Positions 17,954-27,549 of a stretch of 64,000 nucleotides of DNA are shown in pieces (position 1 is the first letter of the stretch; each line of letters opens with the position of its first letter). The DNA is taken from assembly GCF_001399675.1 (NCBI RefSeq), contig NZ_LJCO01000014.1:58910-122909 (forward strand), written 5' to 3'. The notes beneath the pieces are model-generated. The model worked only from the letters and a program-made list of their open reading frames with translations, was not told the DNA's origin and searched no databases. A program made the translations under genes and the position numbers. The DNA comes from Paenalicyclobacillus ferrooxydans. GTDB lineage: Bacteria; Bacillota; Bacilli; Alicyclobacillales; Alicyclobacillaceae.

Positions 17954-18544
17954 ATGATTACTCGTAAACGTATTTACCAAGGTGTCGTAGGAATTCTGAC
18001 GATTGTGTTGTTGATTTCACTCGTTTTCAACTACAACTACCACAGGAGAGTTCAGCGAGAGAATCAGTATGTACAATCTATGGTTCGTCAATTTAAGTTT
18101 TATGTGTTCGATGCAGCGACTTCACTCGGTTACCACAATGCTCAAATGGATTATCAGAAAGCATCTGCTCAGATTGCCGCAGCTGGCAGTGAATTAAATG
18201 CCCTCGCGCAGTATGAGCAAATGGTCAACAACCAAACGTCAATCGTTGGTTACCCACCCAACGCGGAATCCATCGCAAACTTTTTATCTTTTCTATCCCG
18301 TTCGTTAATCAACGAGAATGCTGTATATAATATGCAGGACGGAACAAAATACACAATCACCCAACAAGAAGCCAAGACAATGGTGTTAGCTATCAACTCA
18401 ATCTTTATACAGAATATTAACGAGAACTATACTCCACAAGACAAACTTGAAAGCATGTTTAATCAAGTCTACAACAATGTCATCCCCGGGTTTGCCAAAA
18501 ATCAACTACAAACGCCCATTCTTCAGTTTTGGAGTCTTAACTGA
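17954..18544 (+). CDS. Membrane-anchored extracellular hypothetical protein
   Basis: Protein of 196 aa with one N-terminal membrane segment (about residues 9-27, VVGILTIVLLISLVFNY) after a basic start, so the rest is predicted outside. The remainder is Asn/Gln/Ala-rich and helical, without cysteines or recognisable enzyme motifs. The ribosome site GAGGTG precedes the ATG. It stands alone between the small genes and the Wadjet operon, convergent with the latter. No function can be proposed. Confidence 0.55.
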   Translation: MITRKRIYQGVVGILTIVLLISLVFNYNYHRRVQRENQYVQSMVRQFKFYVFDAATSLGYHNAQMDYQKASAQIAAAGSELNALAQYEQMVNNQTSIVGYPPNAESIANFLSFLSRSLINENAVYNMQDGTKYTITQQEAKTMVLAINSIFIQNINENYTPQDKLESMFNQVYNNVIPGFAKNQLQTPILQFWSLN

Positions 18545-18595
18545 CAACAGATGACCTGTTGTAAGCATTAGCTTTCTAGGACTGCCAAGGCTTTA

Positions 18596-20158
18596 TCAAT
18601 CACCCAGCAACAATGCCTCCTGCTCCAACGTTGCACCAAGCGTCAGAATCCGTTGTATCAAAGGATGCGCCCAGGCGTAGACATCGGATTCGAGGAGACG
18701 CGTAAGTTTGGTACGGTAAGCATCATCTATCGGTTCTGCGTAATCTATGTATTCATCGAGTACCTCTGGTTCCATGCGCCAGGGCATGGCCTCTGGCCAG
18801 CAGCTATTCCGCAAGTTTTGCAGAATCAGAATGCCACCGTAGTCCAGATCTCCCCAGTGATGAAAAACCGTAGGCTGGTCACTCACATCCGCTCTGGACA
18901 CGCCTTTGTCCAATCCAGCCTTATCTAACTCACGTATACTCGCCATGTCTGAAGTGGCCGACTTTTCGCCCACCTCGCTTGCCGTCCCCCGCAAGAAATT
19001 TCGCAGCAACCGTAGGAACGCCCTCTGTGCTGGACTCGCGAATCCACCAAGATAGACGACTAGCTCGTCTGATTGACGATGGCCACGCACGTAAGCACGG
19101 TAGTTTGCTTTGTTTTCAATGGTTAAAATGCGCGAGATGGATGCTTCTGTGATTGCAATTCGATGCACATCGCTGGCGTCGATAGCCAGTCCGTATGGAA
19201 AGACACTCGCGTCAATATCCTCTGCCGCCACAGTTCCCTGGTAGCGAAACCGAATTGGTCCACAGAACGTGATGTCCTCGTGTCCGGACTCGATGCCAAG
19301 CTCGCGCAGGAGGGTCGCGTTATCGTCCGGGGCTTCGACGTCGAGTGGATGTCCGATAGACCAATAGCGGCGAACCAGTCGAATCACATGGCTTTGAACC
19401 TGCCTTTCAAACACCTTGCTGTTCCCAAGTTCCCGTTTTGAGAACAGGCGAACCGGCAGCGATTGCCCTCGCGCCCGAACCAAACCTGCCAAGGCCCGAA
19501 GGAGCAACGCTCGGGTCCCGTCCTCATCGGGAATCAGGCTGCTTGGAATGCGTCCGCGTTCATGGACAAACGAAAGTATATCGTCCGCCCAATTCAGTAA
19601 GAAGCGCCACGCCTCCGGCAAACTGCCGTTAGGCATGCCCTCGCCCCCGGGAGCCAGACCCTCATCCAGCAGGGCCTCGCCTGCTCCAAGTCGGACTTTG
19701 CCGCCCGCGCCTTCTCCAAGCAGGCCGCTGTCCACCAGTCCCACGCCCACCAGACCTCTCAGCCACTGCTCCATCTCCACCGTGAACGCGGACAATTTCT
19801 GGCGCTGGGATGTGCGACCAAGGTACTCATAGATATCGTTAATCTGCTCCCACTTCAAATACACCCGCTCGAGGATGTTACCCTCTTCGAACTTCACCCA
19901 CTTCAGGTCGATAAAACCGCCGTCAGCCATGGTCACCAGGGCAGTGTGGAGGGCAGACCGATCATCGGGATCGAGCCGGCCACTTGCGTACCCTGGCACG
20001 AGTGAATCCGTAAACCGCAGTTGGATGCGTGCCTGCGTAGGCTCTCCTTTGCGGAAGGCCTCGCTGTTCTCGTACTTGTCGAGGAGCGCGGACAAGACGC
20101 CTCGTGCCAGTGACTCTCCGCCCATGCCAGTCTTCACGTCCCTGCCAACTCCGCCCAC
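18596..20158 (-). CDS. jetD: Wadjet system nuclease subunit JetD
   Basis: JetD (520 aa) is the topoisomerase-VI-like nuclease of the Wadjet system, which cuts closed circular DNA that the JetABC motor has extruded. The N-terminal DUF3322-like part is followed by the C-terminal Toprim (DUF2220) part. That part holds ITEASISRILTIENKANY (Toprim glutamate) and HHWGDLDYGGILI (the DxD metal pair). The start is GTG at 20158, one base after the jetC stop, with GGTGGGGGTGAACT as ribosome site inside jetC. A Gly/Glu-rich spacer (about residues 150-175) is less conserved. It is the last gene of the jetABCD operon. Confidence 0.92.
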   Translation of the reverse strand: MGGVGRDVKTGMGGESLARGVLSALLDKYENSEAFRKGEPTQARIQLRFTDSLVPGYASGRLDPDDRSALHTALVTMADGGFIDLKWVKFEEGNILERVYLKWEQINDIYEYLGRTSQRQKLSAFTVEMEQWLRGLVGVGLVDSGLLGEGAGGKVRLGAGEALLDEGLAPGGEGMPNGSLPEAWRFLLNWADDILSFVHERGRIPSSLIPDEDGTRALLLRALAGLVRARGQSLPVRLFSKRELGNSKVFERQVQSHVIRLVRRYWSIGHPLDVEAPDDNATLLRELGIESGHEDITFCGPIRFRYQGTVAAEDIDASVFPYGLAIDASDVHRIAITEASISRILTIENKANYRAYVRGHRQSDELVVYLGGFASPAQRAFLRLLRNFLRGTASEVGEKSATSDMASIRELDKAGLDKGVSRADVSDQPTVFHHWGDLDYGGILILQNLRNSCWPEAMPWRMEPEVLDEYIDYAEPIDDAYRTKLTRLLESDVYAWAHPLIQRILTLGATLEQEALLLGD

Positions 20159-20159
20159 C

Positions 20160-23100
20160 TCAGTTCACCCCCACCGGGTCCGGTTCAAATGGGGCCACAC
20201 GGGTCTGCGACTTAATCCGCTGCACGACAATGGTCTTGTCGACCAGGGGCACGATGTCGGCAATCTTCTCCGTCGGCGCCGACAAAATGACCTGCAGTCC
20301 CATGTCGCGGACGAGTTTGATGCTGTCTCGAATCCGCTGATGGTCCATCTTGCTGTACGCCTCATCAAACATCATCAAGCGGAGGGTGTTGTTAAACCCG
20401 GGTTGGTTGATCCGATAGGTCTGCGCAAACGATGCCAACACAGCGATGTAAAATGGCGTCTGCGTCTCGCCGCCTGACTTCTTCGCAATCACCCGAGACA
20501 GTCTCGATTCGCGGCCTTCTTCGTCTTTGACAACGAGATCGAAATCCAAATAGGTGCGGTAATCGGTAAAGGTCTGCAGGTTTTTCTCGAGTTCGGCTTG
20601 GACGGCAGGGTCACGCTCGTCAACATCGACAATCTGCCGGAACAACTCGTCAATCACCGCGCCATGCTTGTCCATAAAGGCGTCCGAAAAGAGACTGCGC
20701 CCCTCAAGCAGCATGTCGTCCATGATCATGGTGTAAAACGGCTGATACTGTGCGTTCGGGGAGACCTTGAACTGATAGCGCTCCCGGCCGCCGAAGGAGA
20801 CTTCCCGCAAAGCGAAGTTGAGCGCCTTAATCTGCTGCTCGACCGTGTCAATGTTGCTGCGCAGTTTGTTGATGAAGTCTTCCTGGAACTGAATCTGCGC
20901 CCGTTCCTTGGCGTCTTTAATCTGGGCGGCGTAGTCCGTCAGCCCCGACTGCTCTAATGCCGTCAACTCCGCCCTGTAGGCATCGTTGTCCCGGCGCTGG
21001 ATGTCAAACCCAGCCCCAAAGGTCCGGTTGTACGTCTCTCGCTGGCGGACCAGCTTGTCCCACGATTCGATGACCCGGTTTCTCTCCGTCGAGAGCTGAC
21101 GCCCAAAGTTGGCCGTGACGGTTTCGGGTGCGCCAAGGCGCTGCAACTCTTGCTCATAGCGGCCACTCATGTCGGCTGCCTCAAGTGGATTGTAACGGGA
21201 GGAGATGGCATGCTTCTTATCCCTCGCCTCCGCCTCGAGATGTGGGATGTCCTGCTCCACCAGTCGATCTCGCTGTCCCTTGAGGGCTCCCTGCCTGCTG
21301 GTCAGCTCGCGAATCTGGTGGGCCACATCAGCCAACACCGCGTCACAGCGGGCAATCTCCTTCTTGATCTCGTCCAACCGGGTAAAGTCGAGGCGTCCCA
21401 TGTCGTCGAGGATGGCCTTGTAATCCGCCCGCAGCTTCGGAAGTCCTGTCAGCACCTGGAGGAACTCTTCTGCGGCGGTCAGATCGGATGAGGTTGGGTA
21501 CGGCTGCGCCGCCCACTCTGCCACTTGCGCCAGACGTGGCCGGAAAGCATGCAACAAGGTCTGCACCCGGTCGAACCGAAGGCTCTTTTGCGCCAGCTGA
21601 TGCTGAATCGCCATCTTCCCGATGTAGAGTGTCGCATAACGGGCCGGATTGATCTGTCTCGCCACATAGTTCTGATACAGCATGCCGTCCTTTGTGATGC
21701 TCGTGCGGTGGTTGCGAAGTTCATCCACATGATGGCACTTCATCACGTGCCCGAGCAGATAGTCGGCATACGCGCGTGCATAAGGGTTATCTGTGATGAC
21801 TTCCTCTGCGAGCGATCCGCTCATCGCCCTCGGCTTCTCCTCCATGATCTTCGCGATGTCGACCAGGCCGACGTCAAACAGCCGCTGGGACTGCTTTGTG
21901 TCGTCGTAGATGCGCAAGGCCTGCGAAAACGCCTCTGGTGGAACCAGCAGATAGAATCGTTGTGTATGCAGGTACCCTTCAATCGCCTTTTGCCACATAG
22001 GATCGCGAATGTCGAGCAGTTCGGCAAAGATGTTGACGTCCGCAGACAACCCTTGTTCAAGCGCCTGTTTCAGGGTCAGCACCTTCGGATCGTACTGCTT
22101 AATGCCCCGTTTCAGCTCACTGATGGCCCGCTCGAGGGACTTCGATTCTTCTTCCCACGATCCGATGGCATCACGCATAATCACGTGGCCTTCACGAAGC
22201 AGCTCAGAGGCCTGTTTCAGGGCATCGGCTGAACCACGAAGGGCATCGAGGTCCGTCGAAACTGCTAACTCCTCATCGAGCAGCCGGTGCGACTGCCAAC
22301 CGGCCGGTCGCGACCACTTTGACAGACCCTCGTTAATGGCGCGAATGGCATCATTGTACAAGGGTGCCGATTGCGCCAGTTTCCACTCCGGCGTATCCGC
22401 CTTGGCGAAGCCGGCATCGGTCGTGCCAGCCGTAGCAGCATCCGTGGTGCCGCCCGCCGTAGCATTGGCCGTGCCAGCCGTAGCAGCATCCGCCCTACCG
22501 CCCGCCGTAGCATACCCCATGCCACCCGCCGAGGTCCGCTCCGCGGCCCCATGCCCTGTGCCGTCGCGTCCCGCTAGGTCTGTCCACCAGATGTCCGTTT
22601 CCCCGAGACTGCGGGAAACGGCACGCCAGCGCTCACCGTTGTCTGCCAGCATCCTATCGTGCCGCTCCCCATCCCGCCGCATATGGCTGAACTCACTCTC
22701 GAGGAGCCGTTTGTTTTGCTCGAGCATCTGCTGGCGCTGATAGGCGTCCGAGTTGGCCCGCTCCTCGACCAGCGCATCCCGCTCTGCCCGAACCTGGTTC
22801 TGTGTGTCTGTGTGGACGGAAATCTGCCCGTCGATCCGCTTCGTTTCCGACTCAAGTTCGTCAGCCTGCGTCTTCGCGGCCGCCACGCTTTGCTCCTTGG
22901 CGGTCAACTCTGCCCTGTCGAGCAGGTATTCATAGAGCTTGACCTTATCCGCTGCAGATTCCATGGCATCGTAGGTGCCATCCATCTCACGTAAGGCCTC
23001 GACGCGTGACTCGACGCCGTGCAGTTCTTCCTCCATCCGACGGTAGTGACGAATGTTCTCGCGCATGTCATCGATGTCGAGATGGACCTTCACGTCACAG

Positions 23101-23729
23101 ACGAACTCCGAGATGAAGCCGGCGATGTCCATAATGGGCGAGAACGGCACCGCCTTCCGGAACAGCCGCAGGAACTTCTGGTTGATGTTTCCCATGCGCG
23201 CGAGAAAGACTTCCTGGTACCGTTTGTTGCTCTCAAACATCTCAAAGCGGTTTTTGCGCGTCTGTCCCCAGGACCGTAATCCTTTGATGTCAAGCGGCAC
23301 ACCATCGCGGATAAAGTGGAAGTCGGGGATGCCCTCTGCCAGCGAGAAAAACCGCCATTCAACCGATCCGTCCGGTGAACAGTCAAACACAACGCCCATA
23401 CAGAACGGCTTGTGTCCTCGTTCATCTGCGAACTCGAGCACGATGTAAGAGGAAAACTGACCGTCCCGCAGGTTGATGACCCCGACACCTTCGTCTTCGG
23501 CCACCTCACCGCGCAGGTATCCTTTCAAGGTCCGCCTTGAGCTGTCATTCGCTGCCTTGTTAAAGAAGTGACCCGTCGTGTCGCCAAGGAGAACCAGTTG
23601 CAACGCGTCGAGGATAGTTGACTTACCTGCCGCATTCTTTCCTGTCAGGAACGTCACCGGCGCAAAGTCAATCAGCTCGTGTTCAATGTAGTGCCATTTC
23701 ACAAGCAGCGCTCGCCGTAAGAGCTTCAT
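20160..23729 (-). CDS. jetC: Wadjet system SMC-like ATPase JetC
   Basis: Motor subunit (1189 aa) of Wadjet, comparable to MukB/SbcC. Walker A FLTGKNAAGKSTILDALQ near residue 30, long coiled coils, a hinge region in the middle, an ABC signature in KKSGGETQTPF and Walker B LMMFDEAYSKMD near the C-terminus. It overlaps jetB by 4 bp and is preceded by GGAGGAGACCGA. An Ala/Thr/Gly-rich insert at about residues 395-450, partly built of a 48-bp duplication (22423-22518), breaks the first coiled coil. It is in frame, so the gene is intact. Confidence 0.93.
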   Translation of the reverse strand: MKLLRRALLVKWHYIEHELIDFAPVTFLTGKNAAGKSTILDALQLVLLGDTTGHFFNKAANDSSRRTLKGYLRGEVAEDEGVGVINLRDGQFSSYIVLEFADERGHKPFCMGVVFDCSPDGSVEWRFFSLAEGIPDFHFIRDGVPLDIKGLRSWGQTRKNRFEMFESNKRYQEVFLARMGNINQKFLRLFRKAVPFSPIMDIAGFISEFVCDVKVHLDIDDMRENIRHYRRMEEELHGVESRVEALREMDGTYDAMESAADKVKLYEYLLDRAELTAKEQSVAAAKTQADELESETKRIDGQISVHTDTQNQVRAERDALVEERANSDAYQRQQMLEQNKRLLESEFSHMRRDGERHDRMLADNGERWRAVSRSLGETDIWWTDLAGRDGTGHGAAERTSAGGMGYATAGGRADAATAGTANATAGGTTDAATAGTTDAGFAKADTPEWKLAQSAPLYNDAIRAINEGLSKWSRPAGWQSHRLLDEELAVSTDLDALRGSADALKQASELLREGHVIMRDAIGSWEEESKSLERAISELKRGIKQYDPKVLTLKQALEQGLSADVNIFAELLDIRDPMWQKAIEGYLHTQRFYLLVPPEAFSQALRIYDDTKQSQRLFDVGLVDIAKIMEEKPRAMSGSLAEEVITDNPYARAYADYLLGHVMKCHHVDELRNHRTSITKDGMLYQNYVARQINPARYATLYIGKMAIQHQLAQKSLRFDRVQTLLHAFRPRLAQVAEWAAQPYPTSSDLTAAEEFLQVLTGLPKLRADYKAILDDMGRLDFTRLDEIKKEIARCDAVLADVAHQIRELTSRQGALKGQRDRLVEQDIPHLEAEARDKKHAISSRYNPLEAADMSGRYEQELQRLGAPETVTANFGRQLSTERNRVIESWDKLVRQRETYNRTFGAGFDIQRRDNDAYRAELTALEQSGLTDYAAQIKDAKERAQIQFQEDFINKLRSNIDTVEQQIKALNFALREVSFGGRERYQFKVSPNAQYQPFYTMIMDDMLLEGRSLFSDAFMDKHGAVIDELFRQIVDVDERDPAVQAELEKNLQTFTDYRTYLDFDLVVKDEEGRESRLSRVIAKKSGGETQTPFYIAVLASFAQTYRINQPGFNNTLRLMMFDEAYSKMDHQRIRDSIKLVRDMGLQVILSAPTEKIADIVPLVDKTIVVQRIKSQTRVAPFEPDPVGVN
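22423..22518. repeat. 48-bp tandem duplication inside jetC
   Basis: Two near-copies 48 bp apart starting with GTGCCAGCCGTAGCAGCATC encode an Ala/Thr-rich 16-residue repeat in JetC. Confidence 0.7.
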
Positions 23730-24541
23730 TCGGTCTCCTCCTCTTCCAAGTCATCCTCTTCCAAGTCATCCTCTTCCAAGTCATCCTCTACCAAGTCGTC
23801 CGCTGCCAGGTTCGTCTCATCGTCGTCCGTTCCATCATCTTCAGCCCCGTCGTCTGCCAGGCCGCCGTCTCCGTTCTCATCCGCCCCGCCGTTGTCCGTG
23901 CCTGTCCCGCTCTGCTCATCCTCGTCAAAGACGCCGCCTTTCAGCTCTCCGGAGATGAGCCGCGCGTATAGGTCGTTAATGCGGTCATCCGACACGGCGA
24001 TGGTGATGGTGGGGTAAATCATCCACCGGCTTTCCATGTCCTGACTGGTGCCTTCCACCCGCGCGATGATGGACAGCTTCCGGAGGCGGTTGAGGGTGGA
24101 TTGGAGATGGGTCAGCGCAATGCGCTTATCCATCACCCCGATGGTATAGAGTTTGCCGATAATCTCCCGCAGCGGCACCACGACTTCACGGCGCATGGAT
24201 GCTGTTTCCATCTGTTCCTCGTAGACCAGCCGCAGGGCGTACAGCATATATGTGGTAAACTTGTCCACCTTCATGCGATTGCGGTTGTGCTTGTTATAGA
24301 TGGCTATCACGCCGCGGCGTCCGTCGACTTGAATCTCGAACCCGCTGACCGAGAGGTATCCCTTCAAAAGGGCCATGTTTCGCTCAGCAAACCGGTAATC
24401 GCGGTTGCCTGTCATGCGGTGCTCCTTCAGATCCCAGACATCTCGCACGAGAAACGTTTGTTCATAGAGGAGGCTCACGAGACGAGAGAAGTCCTCCTTG
24501 TCCCGTTCTGTTAAGGTTGTGTACTGCTCGTCCCCACTCAT
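23726..24541 (-). CDS. jetB: Wadjet system protein JetB (DUF4194)
   Basis: JetB (271 aa) is the MukE-like winged-helix subunit that bridges the kleisin JetA and the motor JetC. The body reads DKEDFSRLVSLLYEQTFLVRDV, GYLSVSGFEIQVDGRRGVIAIYN and LHLQSTLNRLRKLSII-like segments typical of DUF4194. The ATG at 24541 overlaps the jetA stop by 4 bp and follows GAAGGGGG; upstream in-frame starts would intrude into jetA. The last 60 residues are extremely acidic and end in three copies of EEDDL from a 15-bp DNA repeat. Such an acidic tail is not needed for the winged-helix fold and may have arisen by slippage. Confidence 0.88.
   Translation of the reverse strand: MSGDEQYTTLTERDKEDFSRLVSLLYEQTFLVRDVWDLKEHRMTGNRDYRFAERNMALLKGYLSVSGFEIQVDGRRGVIAIYNKHNRNRMKVDKFTTYMLYALRLVYEEQMETASMRREVVVPLREIIGKLYTIGVMDKRIALTHLQSTLNRLRKLSIIARVEGTSQDMESRWMIYPTITIAVSDDRINDLYARLISGELKGGVFDEDEQSGTGTDNGGADENGDGGLADDGAEDDGTDDDETNLAADDLVEDDLEEDDLEEDDLEEEETE
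23733..23800. repeat. 15-bp tandem repeat in jetB 3' end
   Basis: About four copies of a 15-bp unit (CTTCCAAGTCATCCT) encode the EEDDL repeats of the JetB acidic tail. The last copy is degenerate. Confidence 0.8.
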
Positions 24542-25971
24542 CTTGCGGCCCCCTTCTTCACAAACGTCATCAGTGGAATCTGGTATCCTGCTACCGTCAC
24601 ACTCGACCTGTCTTCGCTCCAAACGATGTCATACGGCATCTCTGGCTCATCACCCTTGACGACGGCGACAATCACGCGCAGAAAGTCGTCAAATTCCTGA
24701 AGGGTCATCTCCCCTGAGTCGAGGCGCTCGCGGTCTTTCATTTGCTTGAGAATAAACTCACCAATCTGCTTCTGTGAATAGAGCGCATTCATTCGCTCCA
24801 TCAGCTCACGCGCCTCGGCACGAAACAGGGCGTCATCAGTCTTTTGCCGCACGATGGGCTGCGGTGTACCGCGCACACGCTTCTTGGGTTCGGTGTAAAG
24901 GGCCTCCGGGTCGAGGTACTTCACCTGATAGACGGGCAACGTCCGCATCTCTTCCAATAAACGAGAGGTCGAGCTGTCTTGCGCCTTAGGCAGTGCACGC
25001 ATCAGTTGGACGAGCTTCCCTTTGATGTCCCTGTCTGTGTTCAGCAGGTACTGCAGCCGCTCCACAGAGGCTCGGTTGTAGCTCGTGTGACGCTTATCAA
25101 TTTCCTTTAACAGGTCATCGAGAGACTCAAAGGTGTCGGTGATAAAGGTGATCCGCTGCACCACCTCACCCCGCGCCGCGGACTCATCGAGATCGCTACG
25201 CTGCTGCCTGATAGATTTCGCCATCTGGGTCAGCAAGGAGGGCATGGTCAACCAGTTCCGCAAGACCTCAAGGATCCGGGGCCGAAACCGGTACACACTG
25301 TCAAAGGTCTTTAAGGGATGATAGGCCGCAATCGCTACCGATAACTGGTAGCTGTCAAAGTGTTCAGCCAGGAGCTCACGAATCTCCTGACGGTGATGGA
25401 GGTTTTGGTAGTAGGAGCGGATATTATGTAAGAGTGACCTAAGACTCTCCCGCAGTGAAATGGTATTCTCGTACGCTGCCTCGAGGCCCTGGAACATGAA
25501 CTCATCTCGATCATCATTCGCTGTGCGCAGGTTGGAATAGACACTGTAGACAAAGCCGTTGTAGCGTTGTTGGACCGGATCGACAATGCTCTGAAACGCA
25601 TCGAGAAGGGTACTGGCGTACGGCGGAACAATCAGTGTTTCATCGAGTTCAACGGCGTCCGTCGATGGCTGCAACCACCCCGTCTCGATAAAGCGCCGAA
25701 TCAAGGCATGCGCCCGCCCGGACAGGGAGCCAAAGTCGGTCTCCTCCGACGCCTCTTCCCCCGCCTCAACGAGGGCGTCTTCGTCTGTAAAATCGTAGAG
25801 ATCGCGCTCCATCTCACTGACGAGATACGTCACAAGGGCCGACCTATGAATCGTCAGCTCTCGTTGGTAACACCTCCGCAGCACCATGAGCGCCCGGAAA
25901 TAGATGACTCGGTTCGGTGCTGCCAGGATAGAAAAGAGGTTCGGGGATACGACGTCGAACAGGTTTTGCAT
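24538..25971 (-). CDS. jetA: Wadjet system protein JetA
   Basis: JetA (477 aa) is the kleisin/MukF-like subunit and first gene of the operon. It opens LFDVVSPNLFSILAAPNRVIYF and has NGFVYSVYSNLRTAN, long helices and the C-terminal PYDIVWSEDRSSVTVAGYQIPL segment. This sequence resembles the JetA family once called DUF5716 more than the DUF3375 JetA of the best-studied type I system, so the operon is probably not type I; the subtype is tentative. The ATG at 25971 overlaps a GTG at 25974; GGGTGG lies upstream. The 25972-26216 region before it must hold the operon promoter, but no clear boxes are seen. Confidence 0.85.
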   Translation of the reverse strand: MQNLFDVVSPNLFSILAAPNRVIYFRALMVLRRCYQRELTIHRSALVTYLVSEMERDLYDFTDEDALVEAGEEASEETDFGSLSGRAHALIRRFIETGWLQPSTDAVELDETLIVPPYASTLLDAFQSIVDPVQQRYNGFVYSVYSNLRTANDDRDEFMFQGLEAAYENTISLRESLRSLLHNIRSYYQNLHHRQEIRELLAEHFDSYQLSVAIAAYHPLKTFDSVYRFRPRILEVLRNWLTMPSLLTQMAKSIRQQRSDLDESAARGEVVQRITFITDTFESLDDLLKEIDKRHTSYNRASVERLQYLLNTDRDIKGKLVQLMRALPKAQDSSTSRLLEEMRTLPVYQVKYLDPEALYTEPKKRVRGTPQPIVRQKTDDALFRAEARELMERMNALYSQKQIGEFILKQMKDRERLDSGEMTLQEFDDFLRVIVAVVKGDEPEMPYDIVWSEDRSSVTVAGYQIPLMTFVKKGAAR

Positions 25972-26216
25972 CACTCAGCCACCCGGAATCAGATATTTGT
26001 CCTCCCCATTGTACAAATAAGTGAACAACTTCGAAACCTGAACCATTTGGCAACTAGAGGTCCTAGAGGTCATCTGCCCGCCGGGGTAACCTGGCAGGTA
26101 CCGAGGAGAGGCGGTTACTTTCTTACCTTCTCTGGCTCCCGGTGCCTCAGGTGGACACAGGAGTCTTGCAGCCCACTGCGCTGAACGCCGGTTTCGTGCT
26201 TAAATGGATCAAATTT

Positions 26217-27471
26217 TTATTTGCTCCATTGTTCCATGAATTGATGCACGGGCAGATTGTCCAACTGATGCTCGTCCAACAGCATCTCCATCAATTGCGC
26301 AGTGCGTGCCTCTGAAAACTGGGCTCGCAGGTTCTGGCGAGCCTTGGCCTTAAGCAGCGGCAGTGCTTCGCTCCTCCTTGTTGATAATGCGCATTGCCGA
26401 CTCATGGGTTTCGATGCGGATTTCAGAAATCTCATCCAGTCTGCTCGTAACTTGTGGATGAAGCTGAACGGCAGCTTCTAACGCCGTCTGCGCGTGGAAC
26501 TCCGCTGGGTACGACACTTTAAACAGAACATGTTCCATTACGTAGGCACCAAGCGGACGTGTGAGTGTGATGTCCTGGCCGCCAAAAATCACATCGGCCG
26601 CGCCCCAGTTCGGTGTCGTGAGTGCATGTTCATACCCCATCTCGCCGCGCATGGCGAGAAATGCCAGCTGAACGCCGCGACTCGATGCGTCGCCTGCTGC
26701 CCATGACTTGCGCGATCCGGTGTTCGGCGCATGTCGGTAGGTGCGCAGACTGACACCGTCTATAAACGCGTTCGAACATGCTGATAGAACCTGCTCTCTC
26801 GTTGCCCCGAGCAGCCGTGAGGTTACGGCAGCGGTCGCAATTTTGACAAACAGGACATGGTCAAAGCCGTTGCGATTGAGACTGTTCGAGAGCGACAGCA
26901 CACCTTGAATTTCGTGCGCCTTAATCATGGCAATCAACACGTCCCGCATCACAAGAGGCGGTTCCCCCTGCTGCCACCGCCTTTGACTCACATAATCCGC
27001 AACCGCCAAAATACCCCCTATATTATCCGAAGGGTGGCCCCACTCCGCCGCGAGCCAAGTGTCACTGTAATCCAGCCACCGAATCGCGAGGCTGGTGTTG
27101 AAGGCAGCTTGAACCGGATCGAGCACGTACGCCGTTCCTGGTACGCGTGCACCACCTGGAACGACAGTTCCTGGTACAAGCGGACCCATCAGTTTTGTAC
27201 AGGCGGAGTAATTGAGCGCTTGCATGGCGCAGCCGAGCGCGTCCAGCAAATCATAGCGCGCCGTAGCCAGTGCGCCGTCCGTCGCTGCGTCTGCGTACAG
27301 GACATAATCGACGATCTGTTCAAGCACTGTATCAACCATTGCACTTTTAGCACTTGCACTTTCAACACTTGCACTTTCAACACTTGCACTTTCAACACTT
27401 GCACTTTCAACACTTGCACTTCCAACACTTGCGCTTCCAACACTTGCGCTTCCAACACTTGCGCTCTCCAT
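26217..27471 (-). pseudogene. MmgE/PrpD family protein, broken by an internal deletion
   Basis: Relic of a 2-methylcitrate dehydratase/cis-aconitate decarboxylase-type gene. The N-terminal part is good PrpD sequence ([64 protein letters not shown]). After NKEE the frame ends at 26350. In another frame (26217 to about 26386) the PrpD C-terminus continues as [18 protein letters not shown] to FMEQW. The roughly 80-100 residues that belong between these blocks are missing, so a deletion fused distant parts out of frame. The start at 27471 has AGGAGGAGAG upstream, but the first 40 residues come from a 15-bp repeat. Enzyme function is probably lost. Confidence 0.8.
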
Positions 27472-27472
27472 G
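27353..27472. repeat. 15-bp tandem repeat at the 5' end of the PrpD relic
   Basis: Eight copies of a 15-bp unit (ACACTTGCACTTTCA and variants) run in phase with the reading frame and encode [10 protein letters not shown] pentapeptides on the minus strand. Four copies are identical and the promoter-side ones carry shared changes, which suggests expansion by slippage. Confidence 0.9.
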
Positions 27473-27549
27473 GATGCTCTCTCCTCCTCATGAAAACGAC
27501 TCCGGCCGGTCGATAGCAACCGGTCGGAGTCTTTCTGTGTTGTAACCAA

